From a gamma proteobacterium IMCC1989 (GTDB lineage Bacteria > Pseudomonadota > Gammaproteobacteria > Pseudomonadales > Cellvibrionaceae), in contig AEVK01000110.1 in assembly GCA_000209515.2 (NCBI GenBank), positions 1-38,204 on the forward strand: a stretch of 38,204 nucleotides of DNA, written 5' to 3'. Positions 16,798-25,200 of this stretch are shown piece after piece. The notes below the pieces were generated by a model. That model ran no database searches. It saw nothing but the letters and a program-made list of their open reading frames with translations, and was not told the DNA's origin. The translations under genes were made by a program, and so were the position numbers. Position 1 is the first letter of the stretch, and each line of letters opens with the position of its first letter.

Positions 16798-16948
16798 AGT
16801 TAACCCTATATATTAATGTAATGTTAAGTAATTCAGTGTCAGTTCTTGGCGAGTCAATCAAACGATACACTCGCAACTGCAAGGGGCGCAGATTTTACAC
16901 AGACATGGCGGTGATCACAAGTGTTTGGTGTGGTATTTTTCATCTCTC

Positions 16949-16957
16949 TGGTATGAT
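16949..16957 (+). promoter_or_regulatory. Extended -10 promoter candidate for tsaD
   Basis: TGGTATGAT combines the extended TGn element with a good -10 hexamer (TATGAT, 16952-16957), about 87 bases upstream of the tsaD start. No convincing -35 lies at the right distance; extended -10 promoters can work without one. Confidence 0.4.
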
Positions 16958-17043
16958 GCACCGCTGAGTTTATTGGGTCTATGGTCAAGTTACGGCCATA
17001 CTGTCCTACTATCGCTATAAAAATTGTTGATGAGATGTGAATT

Positions 17044-18072
17044 GTGCGTATTTTAGGAATTGAGACCTCGTGTGATGAGACCGGCGTGGCGCTATACGAT
17101 AGCGAACAGGGTTTGCTAGGACATTGTTTGTATAGCCAAATAGCGGTGCATAGTGAGTATGGTGGTGTAGTGCCAGAGCTGGCGTCTCGCGATCATGTGC
17201 GAAAGCTATTGCCGCTGGTGGATGAACTGCTGAATGATTGCGGTCTGCAAAAAACAGATATAGATGGTATCGCTTATACCAAAGGTCCCGGTCTTGTTGG
17301 TGCGCTCATGGTGGGAGCTTGTACTGGGCGTGCATTAGCGATGGCTTTAGATGTGCCTGCATTGGGCGTGCATCACATGGAGGGGCATTTATTAGCACCG
17401 ATGTTAGAGACGTCGCCCCCGAACTTTCCTTTCATTGCTCTTTTAGTGTCTGGAGGGCATACCCAGCTAGTGCGGGTAGATGGTATTGGACAATATCGTT
17501 TATTGGGGGAGTCGTTGGATGATGCAGCGGGTGAGGCCTTCGATAAGGCCGCTAAAATGTTAGATCTGGACTATCCCGGCGGGCCAATGATTGCCAAATT
17601 AGCCGAGTCTGGCGAAGTAGGTCGCTTTACTTTCCCTCGTCCTATGACCGATCGCCCGGGTTTGGATTTTAGTTTTAGTGGTTTAAAAACCTTCACCTTA
17701 AATACTGTAGCAAAGCATGCGCAAGAAAATGGTCTGCCTGATGATCAGGCTTGTGCCGATATAGCCTGCGCGTTTCAAGAGGCCGTGGTGGACACCTTAG
17801 TGATTAAGTGTCGTCGCGCTTTAGAGCAGGAACATTTGACGACGTTAGTTATTGCGGGTGGGGTTTCGGCTAATACACGCTTGCGCGAACGTTTGGAGTT
17901 GGCGCTTAAAAAAATCAATTCACATGTGTTTTATGCGCGCCATGAATTTTGTACTGATAACGGTGCAATGATTGCCTATGCCGGTTGCCAACGTTTGATG
18001 GCGCAGCAACAAGAAGGCTTGGCAGTAAAAGTGACACCCCGGTGGCCGCTAGATCAGTTATCGCCAATTTAG
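17044..18072 (+). CDS. tsaD: tRNA N6-adenosine threonylcarbamoyltransferase TsaD
   Basis: The 342-residue catalytic subunit transfers the threonylcarbamoyl group made by TsaC to A37 of tRNAs reading ANN codons, working with TsaB and TsaE. It begins [18 protein letters not shown], the invariant start. H111 and H115 in HHMEGH and D305 in CTDNGAM bind the metal ion. [15 protein letters not shown] and [19 protein letters not shown] are the nucleotide-site segments of the ASKHA fold. The start codon is GTG; the nearby ATG is out of frame. It is divergent from rpsU, the usual arrangement. The plsY gene often found next to it is absent. Confidence 0.98.
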   Translation: MRILGIETSCDETGVALYDSEQGLLGHCLYSQIAVHSEYGGVVPELASRDHVRKLLPLVDELLNDCGLQKTDIDGIAYTKGPGLVGALMVGACTGRALAMALDVPALGVHHMEGHLLAPMLETSPPNFPFIALLVSGGHTQLVRVDGIGQYRLLGESLDDAAGEAFDKAAKMLDLDYPGGPMIAKLAESGEVGRFTFPRPMTDRPGLDFSFSGLKTFTLNTVAKHAQENGLPDDQACADIACAFQEAVVDTLVIKCRRALEQEHLTTLVIAGGVSANTRLRERLELALKKINSHVFYARHEFCTDNGAMIAYAGCQRLMAQQQEGLAVKVTPRWPLDQLSPI

Positions 18073-18213
18073 TCCGAGAGTGGTCTGGGCAAGGCAGCGA
18101 TGGGTAAGACAGCCAAATGATAAATAGCTGTGCGACAAAAAAACAGTTAGAAGTAAAGTTGATCAGTGGAAAGTGAAAAGTAAAAAGTGAAATTAATTAG
18201 TGAGTATCGATGT

Positions 18214-18567
18214 ATGGATAAAGTAATTATTCGTGATTTAGCCTTGGAAACGATTGTGGGTTTATATCCGTGGGAGCGCGCGGTAAAGCAAACCTTATTG
18301 ATTGATGTGGATATGGCAACCGATATTCGACAAGCTGCGGCAGATGACGATCTGCAGTATACAGTGGATTATTCTGCAGTATGCGAAGCCATCGTTGTGT
18401 TAGCAGATAAAGGACAGTATCAATTAATTGAGACATTGGCAGAAAATATTGCGGCAACGGTACTAAAAAACTTTGCGGTTTCTTGGTTGCGTGTTGCCGT
18501 GTATAAAACGGATGTCATGACTCATGTTGGACGAGTAGGCATCGAAATTGAGCGCGGAGAAAAGTAG
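18214..18567 (+). CDS. folB: Dihydroneopterin aldolase FolB
   Basis: FolB cleaves 7,8-dihydroneopterin to 6-hydroxymethyl-dihydropterin and glycolaldehyde in folate synthesis. The 117-residue product from the chosen ATG (MDKVIIRDL) fits the family's usual length. The frame is open nine codons further, from GTG at 18187, but that extension has no family similarity. ETIVGLYPWER, TVDYSAV and VAVYKTD are the pterin-site and catalytic segments. It directly precedes folK, which encodes the next enzyme of the pathway, with a gap of only three bases between the folB stop and the folK ATG. The 141-base gap upstream holds repeated AAGTGAAAAGT-like simple sequence and no gene. Confidence 0.95.
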   Translation: MDKVIIRDLALETIVGLYPWERAVKQTLLIDVDMATDIRQAAADDDLQYTVDYSAVCEAIVVLADKGQYQLIETLAENIAATVLKNFAVSWLRVAVYKTDVMTHVGRVGIEIERGEK

Positions 18568-18570
18568 TTG

Positions 18571-19206
18571 ATGCGACATTTTTCGGAACAAGATTTGGTG
18601 TTGGGTTTAGGTAGCAATAAGCAACAAGCCGTGTATTTTCGCCAAGCGTTAGACGCGCTAACAATCTATTTTGGCGATGTGTTTATTTCTTCTGTTTATC
18701 AAAGCTTGCCGGTGGATGCTCAATCGTTAAGAGAAAGCTCTGTTCCAAAGTCGACTTCTAGTCGTGCGTATAATTCTTCGTATTATTATAATGCAGTAGT
18801 GGCGGTGAAGAGTGAGCTGTCTATTGAAGAAATAAAAAAAATAACACGTGATATTGAGCAGCAATGTGGTCGTGAACGTGTGAAAAATATTACTACTGAC
18901 TCGTCTGATGGAATTGATAATCAAGCAGGTGATGTGGTAACGATGGATATTGATTGCCTGCTGTATGGTGAGCGTATCCATCAATCAGCAGATATTTTTT
19001 TGCCTCATGAGAACATCACAACAATGGCGTATGTTTTGCGGCCTTTGGCTGAGTTGTTTTCAGATACTGTGTATCCGCAATCAAATAAAACGTTTTCAGA
19101 ATTGTGGAATGAAATGGCTGGGCGGTATGGTGTTTCTTTAGAGCCGATTGACTTTGTTTGGCGAGATCAAGTGATATCTGCTGCGCCACCTTGTTTGGCT
19201 TTGTAG
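18571..19206 (+). CDS. folK: 2-amino-4-hydroxy-6-hydroxymethyldihydropteridine pyrophosphokinase FolK (divergent)
   Basis: FolK transfers pyrophosphate from ATP to the FolB product. This 211-residue version is longer and more divergent than the E. coli enzyme (about 159 residues). It keeps LGLGSNKQQA at the start, YYYNAVVAV near 70, the IEQQCGRERV segment, DIDCLLYG with the two metal-binding aspartates, LPHE in place of LPHP, and AYVLRPLAEL. A Ser/Arg-rich insert lies near residues 50-66, and a tail of about 45 residues extends the C terminus. I chose the ATG at 18571 over the overlapping TTG at 18568; GGAG lies upstream, inside the folB end. The stop codon lies within the first unit of a 12-base tandem repeat. 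Activity is likely but less certain than for FolB. Confidence 0.8.
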   Translation: MRHFSEQDLVLGLGSNKQQAVYFRQALDALTIYFGDVFISSVYQSLPVDAQSLRESSVPKSTSSRAYNSSYYYNAVVAVKSELSIEEIKKITRDIEQQCGRERVKNITTDSSDGIDNQAGDVVTMDIDCLLYGERIHQSADIFLPHENITTMAYVLRPLAELFSDTVYPQSNKTFSELWNEMAGRYGVSLEPIDFVWRDQVISAAPPCLAL

Positions 19207-19256
19207 TTAGGTTGGTAGTTAGGTTGGTAGTTAGGTAGGTAGTTAGGTTGGTAGTG
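19203..19256. repeat. 12-base tandem repeat at the folK stop codon
   Basis: There are four copies of GTAGTTAGGTTG (19203-19214, 19215-19226, 19227-19238 with one change, 19239-19250) and a partial fifth. The first copy contains the folK stop codon (19204-19206). The stretch lies between folK and the flavoprotein gene. Such arrays change in copy number by slippage. In this frame every added unit would leave the stop intact. Confidence 0.9.
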
Positions 19257-19290
19257 TGGAAATCATCATGAAGAATCGCAAGGCGCATAT

Positions 19291-20367
19291 ATGAAAACCA
19301 CGAACATAGCGGTTGTTGGTGCTGGGCCTGCAGGGTTGTCAGCGGCCTTATGGTTGAAGAATTTAGGTCTGACGCCAATTGTTATCGAGCGTGAAGCTAA
19401 AACAGGTGGCATGCAAAACTTTAATTTTTTGCATAACGATTGGGTGTTGGGTCAGCTAGCACCAACCGGTTTGAATATGGCCAGCAGCTTTGATTTACAT
19501 GTTAAAGAAAGAGCAGTTGATATTCGCCTGCAGTGCAGCCTTGAATCTATCATTCGGGCCAATGACGGTGGTTTTATTCTTTCTTTAAATGGTCAAAAAA
19601 CGCCTGCTCCAAAAAAAATGCAAAGCAGCTTTCAAATTCATTCTCAAAGCAGTTCTCAAGTTCATTCTCAAAGCCATGCAGAAAAAATCTATTGTGACGG
19701 TATTATTCTCGCAAACGGTACGCGGTATTTAGGGAAAGAAATTATGTCGCATGTAGCAGGTGTTGATCTGCTTGAGCGTGACGATATTATTGAAGGGCCT
19801 TACGCATTTTTAGATGTTGAACGCCATAAAAATAAGCGAGTATTGATTGTGGGGGCTGGTGATAATGCATTTGAAAATGCGGCAATGTTATTGCAGCAGG
19901 ATTGCCAAGTGACGATTATTGCGCGTTCAGCACCTAGCGCACGCAGTCAGTTTGTTGATGAGGTGGCTGTACATCCACAAGCGACAATTATGGACGGTGC
20001 CTCAATCATGTTTGTCAAAAAAATTAATCCGACAGAGATTGAAATAGGCATACGTTCGAATGATTCTTCAAAGAATCGTCCGCTTGTATCAAAAAATAAG
20101 AGCACACTCGTTGTAAATCAAATACACATTTTGGCGGGATATTGTTCTAATGCTGATACGGTGAACTCATTGATGTTGTCGGGCGTCGGAGAGTCCCTAG
20201 ATTGTGATAATAATCAATTTTTATTGGTGGATCGTCTAGGTCGTACTAACGTATCGCATATTTATGCTGCCGGTGATGTGTGTAATACAGACTTCCCTTG
20301 TGTGGTAAGCGCAGTGGCATCAGGTGCTTTGGCAGCAAAAACAGCTAGCCAAGATTTGCTCGGTTAA
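19291..20367 (+). CDS. Thioredoxin reductase-like FAD/NAD(P)-binding oxidoreductase
   Basis: This 358-residue flavoprotein has two Rossmann motifs: VVGAGPAGLSAALWL (residues about 7-21) for FAD and IVGAGDNAFENAAML (about 188-202) for NAD(P)H. The closing FAD motif is IYAAGDVCNTDFPCVV near 325-340. The layout is that of thioredoxin reductase and its relatives, such as ferredoxin-NADP reductases, but the redox CxxC is missing. It must therefore pass electrons to something other than a thioredoxin-type disulfide. A Gln/His/Ser-rich insert near residues 108-130 (SQSSSQVHSQSH) is encoded by imperfect DNA repeats. The start at 19291 has an AAGG-like site. A possible nine-codon leader (19269-19295) overlaps it. 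The gene converges on cca 30 bases away. Its substrate is unknown. Confidence 0.83.
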   Translation: MKTTNIAVVGAGPAGLSAALWLKNLGLTPIVIEREAKTGGMQNFNFLHNDWVLGQLAPTGLNMASSFDLHVKERAVDIRLQCSLESIIRANDGGFILSLNGQKTPAPKKMQSSFQIHSQSSSQVHSQSHAEKIYCDGIILANGTRYLGKEIMSHVAGVDLLERDDIIEGPYAFLDVERHKNKRVLIVGAGDNAFENAAMLLQQDCQVTIIARSAPSARSQFVDEVAVHPQATIMDGASIMFVKKINPTEIEIGIRSNDSSKNRPLVSKNKSTLVVNQIHILAGYCSNADTVNSLMLSGVGESLDCDNNQFLLVDRLGRTNVSHIYAAGDVCNTDFPCVVSAVASGALAAKTASQDLLG

Positions 20368-20397
20368 TTGAGTATACTTAATTAACCTCAGGCTTAT

Positions 20398-21549
20398 TCA
20401 AAGATTCCTTAAGTGTTCTTGATGAGTTTTAAGCCATAAGCCTACCTGCTCTTTACGCTTTTGTTTTATAGCGTTACCTAGTTCGGCTTTTTTAAATCCT
20501 TGTTTGATGAGAGCTTGGTGGTCAACATTGTTATAGGCTTCTGCGGCAGCGAGTAAGTGTGCTGTCGTGTCCGTGCTCTCTTTTTGCTCGCTATTTTTAT
20601 TCAGCATGCTATCCCACGTATCTAATAATTGTTGAAAGCGTTCTGGCTTTCTAAGCGTGTCGCATTGCTGAAAAAAAGCATTGAGTTTTTCGCTATTCCA
20701 ATCATTCGGTTTGAGATAGATGCTGTCGTGTTTTTTTGTCAGTATAGCTAGTTCGCGATACTCATTTGGTACCGTAAGGTGTTGACAAAGTGCGTCAATG
20801 TCATCGAGATTAAAGGGGTAACAGAGTGCAGAAAAGCGAATCAATGGATCACCGCTTTTCTTGGCGGTATTGGTGAGTAGGGTAGTATTAAGTGGTGAGA
20901 GCGTCTTTAGAATCTCATCGGTCTTAGGTAGTAAATCGCTCAGTGCGTGACACTTTTCTAGGCAGGTAAAAAATATTTCGGGATGTTGTTCCGTCAATGC
21001 TTTCTGCATTTCCTGCCATACGCGTTCGGCAACTAGGTGTTGAGTTTCGCCTTGAGCCACCATATTCTGCATAAGGGTGATTGTTTCTTTCGCGATGCTA
21101 AAACCAAGGTGGTGATAACGCGCTGCAAAACGTGCGACCCGTAACACTCGCACGGGATCTTCTGAAAATGCTGATGATACGTGACGTAAACACCGGCCAA
21201 TAATATCTTGTTGGCCGCCATAAGGGTCAATAAGAGTGCCATCGTCAGATTGTGCAATAGCATTTATCGTTAAGTCGCGGCGCTGTAAGTCGTCTTCTAA
21301 TGTAACGCTTTTGTCCGTATGAAAAGTAAAGCCTTTATAACCGGGCGCTGTCTTTCGTTCAGTGCGGGCTAGGGCATATTCTTCATGTGTGCTGGGATGC
21401 AAAAAAACGGGAAAGTCTTTGCCTACAGGAGTGTAGCCCTGTTTGATCATTTCTTCTGGAGAGCTGCCGACTACAACCCAATCCTTTTCGTGATAAGGGA
21501 AGTTGAGTAGTTGATCACGGATAGCACCGCCGACGAGATAGGTTTTCAT
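20398..21549 (-). CDS. cca: CCA-adding tRNA nucleotidyltransferase
   Basis: The 383-residue class II enzyme adds or repairs the CCA end of tRNAs without a template. It begins MKTYLVGGAIRDQLL and has the nucleotidyltransferase head with EKDWVVVG (E21 and D23; E. coli has D21 and D23), the flexible EEYALARTERK segment, LEDDLQRRDLTINAIAQ, and EDPVRVLRVARFAARY, with the templating EDxxR motif nearby. The C-terminal half is shorter than the 412-residue E. coli protein. The phosphohydrolase HD motif found there (CHDLGKG) is replaced by CYPFNLDD, so extra phosphatase activity is not expected. It lies convergent to the flavoprotein gene, close to tsaD-folB-folK as in Pseudomonas-like genomes. Confidence 0.96.
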   Translation of the reverse strand: MKTYLVGGAIRDQLLNFPYHEKDWVVVGSSPEEMIKQGYTPVGKDFPVFLHPSTHEEYALARTERKTAPGYKGFTFHTDKSVTLEDDLQRRDLTINAIAQSDDGTLIDPYGGQQDIIGRCLRHVSSAFSEDPVRVLRVARFAARYHHLGFSIAKETITLMQNMVAQGETQHLVAERVWQEMQKALTEQHPEIFFTCLEKCHALSDLLPKTDEILKTLSPLNTTLLTNTAKKSGDPLIRFSALCYPFNLDDIDALCQHLTVPNEYRELAILTKKHDSIYLKPNDWNSEKLNAFFQQCDTLRKPERFQQLLDTWDSMLNKNSEQKESTDTTAHLLAAAEAYNNVDHQALIKQGFKKAELGNAIKQKRKEQVGLWLKTHQEHLRNL

Positions 21550-22209
21550 AGTAATAATCTTATGGCTCGTTACATGTGAAAGTACGTTTTTTGTGATTTA
21601 TTGTTTTTTACTATCTTCGAGTTTATGAGCGATCAATGATTGTTTCTTCTGCATGGTAAATCATGTTGTCTCCTTAAGTTACATTTAGATATTGCTAAAA
21701 CTCAAGAAACCTTGATTGTATGATGGTTAGCGATAGAGTAAGCCATCGCCTGCTGATAGCGGTATCTCAATGCTTATTAGGATTTTACCCTACAAGCTCG
21801 ACACTACAAACGAAAAATCACCTTCCGACCAAGATTGCTGGCGGTGGCTGAAATTCTGGATGCTTTCCTGTATTTGTATCTGCGCCAAAACATTTCTTTT
21901 GGTGGTACAGGCAGGCTGTTTAAGTGAGGTCGAGACTCCTTTTACGGATTCGGGGTGTTTTTTGGCATGAAAATCATTTTTTTGTGACGCAAATAATTCA
22001 AAATGGCATCTAAATGTCTTTTTTTAAAAAAAACTGTATAGTTCGGAAAACTTTAATGCAGCGGTACCTATATGGGGTTGCTGTTATCTAGTCATATTAG
22101 ATACGTTTATTCTGGGAATCTAGGGTTAAATTAACCTTTTCGAGAATGAGTGTCTATTTTGTGAATTATTAATAATTACATAACACTACATAAAGTAAAG
22201 GGACTTTTC
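21550..22209. other. Intergenic region upstream of the accessory operon
   Basis: These 660 bases hold no gene I can support. On the minus strand, 21664-21623 is a 13-codon frame (MIYHAEETIIDRS) with a clean AAGGAG ribosome site, upstream of cca; it may be a leader or a fragment. On the plus strand a candidate terminator sits at 21935-21963. The last 250 bases are AT-rich with a T7/A8 run (22019-22033) and an inverted repeat TATCTA-N7-TAGATA (22085-22103). They probably contain the operon promoter, though I see no convincing -35/-10 pair. AAAGGGA before 22210 is the ribosome site of the first giant gene. Confidence 0.5.
21935..21963 (+). terminator. Candidate rho-independent terminator before the accessory operon
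   Basis: ACTCC (21935-21939) pairs with GGGGT (21952-21956), one pair being G-U, around a 12-base loop. TGTTTTTT follows. The stem is short. No upstream plus-strand gene is known to need it, so a small transcript may end here. Confidence 0.3.
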
Positions 22210-25200
22210 ATGGCGATTATCCGCATTGAAGCATTAAAATTAATGGCATTATTAACCCCCTTCGTCTGGCTTAGTCTCGTTCTCCCCCTCATAGTTCAAG
22301 CAGAATCTAACGCTGATAATTCAGAAGTGCTGACACGTGACTCTTTTGAAGAGGGCTTTGGTACTTGGAGCAATGTCGCGTTAGGTGATAACCGAGATTG
22401 GACACATATAACAGGTCGAACGCCTTCGGGTGGCACAGGGTCAGAAACAGGAGGTAATGGTAGTCAGTCTTACGTGTATGTAGAATCATCCGATGGTGGT
22501 GCTTACTATGCGGGTGATTCAGCCATCATAGAAAGTGCGGTGTTTGCAGCAAGTCGCAATATAACGATGCAATTTCAATATCACATGTACGGCTCTACGA
22601 TGGGCACATTAGCGGTAGATGTATTGTCAAATGGTGCTTGGGTGAATGATGTATGGTCACTTTCAGGGCAACAACAAACTGCGAGCCAGAGCGCCTATAA
22701 CATGGTTGACGTGGATTTAAGTGCGTATGCTATCAGCCAAATTCGATTTCGTACTACCGCTATTGGTAACTTTCAGGGAGATATTGCACTCGATAATGTC
22801 ATTATACGTAACACCTTAATTCCTCCTACTGCACCTGAGTTTACCAGTAACCCAATCGTTAAAGTAGAAGCTGTGCCGGATCAGCCATATAATAGCAGTC
22901 TTGCCGACGATGTGGTTGATGAGAATGTTGATCCACTCACCTTTAGCAAGGTATCGGGCCCCGCTTGGTTAGTGGTCGCTGCAAATGGGGCGGTTAGTGG
23001 CACGCCTACGGTTGCAGATTTGGGTGATAACAGTGTTGTTGTTAGCGTATCTGACGGCATATTCTCTGATACCACAACCCTACATATTACTGTTGGCAAT
23101 ATCGTTACTTTATTTAACGATGATTTTGAAGAGGGCTTTGGTACTTGGAGTAACGTTACATCGGGTGATAATCGAGATTGGACACATGGAACGGGTCGAA
23201 CGCCTTCAGGTGGCACAGGGCCGGAAGCCGGTAGTAATGGCAGCCAATCTTATGTGTATGTAGAGACATCCAGTGGTGGTTCATATAACGCTGGTGATTC
23301 AGCCATTATAGAAAGTGCAGTGTTTGCGGAAAGCCGCAATGCGACGTTGCAATTTCAATATCACATGTACGGTTCTAATATCGGCGCATTAGCGGTAGAT
23401 GTATTATCCAGTGGCGCTTGGATGAATGACGTGTGGTCACTGTCAGGCCAGCAGCAAACCACGAGCGAGAGCGCTTATAGCATAGTCGATGTGGATTTAC
23501 GTGCGCATGCCATCACTAAAATCCGATTTCGTACCACAGCGGTTGGTAACTTTAAAGGAGATATTGCGCTTGATAATATCAAAATCAATCATACCAATAA
23601 TGATGCCAGCGATGATGGGTTAGGTGATAATTTAGGTTTACATCCAAATAATCTAAACGGAAATTGGACGCGCTGTGCTAATGAGGGGGGCAGGTGTTTT
23701 GTCCCTATGCCGACATTCGTCCGTTACGGTATTGCAGGTCAGTATTATTATAAGCAGGTTACAGCAGAATCTATTGCATGTAATAGTCATGCCTTTGGCT
23801 ATCCTGTTAACGCTGCTAAGCATTGCGATTATGTGCTCAGTAGCGATTCAGACTTCGATGGTGACGGTGTTGTTGATAGCCAAGATGTTTACCCTGTCGA
23901 CCCCACCGAAAGTGTCGATAGTGATGGCGATGGTATAGGCAATAACGCCGACCCTGCCCCGAACGATGCTAATAATATTCCTGACCATGCAGCGTGGCTT
24001 TTTTGTAGTGATGAATGGGAAAACTGTGAAGCTCCTGCAAAAGCTATTGTGCGATATGGGGCTAACAATACCTACATATATAAAGTCGTAAATGATGAAA
24101 TATCCTGTACCAATTCTGTTTTTAGTGATCCTACCCCAGGAGTACTAAAAAATTGTGACTATTTGATTGTCGCTACTCCACCGTATGCGCCAGAAATTAA
24201 TGATTTTCCAGAGTCCACAGCTAATGATAGTGTTGTTGTTAGTGTGTCTGGTCTCGCCGGAACTATAGTTTGGGTTAACGGTATAAATACCGATAAAGTT
24301 ATTCCTCTTGCCGGTAATGTTGATGTCGTCTTGGATACGACAGGAAGTGACGGAAAAAAGCTGTTTACAGTGTTGCTAAAAAGTATTCTTGGTCAAGAAA
24401 GTGCACCACTCAATATTAGCATCACAAAAGATACGACAGCGCCAAACGCACCCACTTTGACAGAACTCCCAACGGCAACGATAGAAGATACTATAGCGGT
24501 AGAAGTGAATGGCGAGGTTGGTGCTAAGGTTTTTGTTAATGGTGTAGATTCAGGTGAGGTAGTGACCTCTTCTGGAAAAGTTCTTATTGCACTTGACACA
24601 TCTGGTGATCATGGAAGCAAGCCTTTTTCGATAACGTTGAAAGATAGCCTCGAAAATACCAGCGAATCATTATCTTTTGTCATCGATAGGCAGCCTCCCT
24701 CAGTACCTGTGATTACCAATTTCAAAAAACAAGGGTGGTTTGATGTGGGTGCAGAAAATTCATTGTTAGTAAGCACAGGAGGGTTTCCTTCATTAAGCAT
24801 AGATAGTAATAATATTTCTTATGTGGCTTATCGCGATAAATCCTCGGGCGAAGTGTTTGTTAAGCGGTTTAACGGCTTGGTTTGGGAAGCAGTGGGAATT
24901 GAAAGTTTAGGCCAGGGCCATGTGTCTTCTATAAGGATGGATAGTAATAATGTTCCTTACGTGAGCTATAGAGAAATTGCTTTTGGTAAGAGTACAGCTT
25001 TTGTCAAACGATTTAATGGGGTTGTTTGGGAAACCGTGGGTACGGAAGCGGTATCGGCAGGTATTGTAACAGGTGTGTCGATGCATATTGATAGTAATAA
25101 TGTGCCTTATGTCGCTTATACACTTTATGGGGTTCTTGGGGCGACTGTAAAAAGATTTAATGGCGATACATGGGAAGCCGTTGGCGAAGAGTTTTCACAA

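Noticed and set aside
21770-21970. 66-residue plus-strand frame upstream of the giant gene
   Set aside because: No ribosome site and no recognisable family. A terminator-like hairpin falls inside it.
22085-22103. TATCTA-N7-TAGATA inverted repeat upstream of the giant gene as an operator
   Set aside because: It is short and AT-rich, so it could arise by chance. No neighbouring regulator is present to match it.
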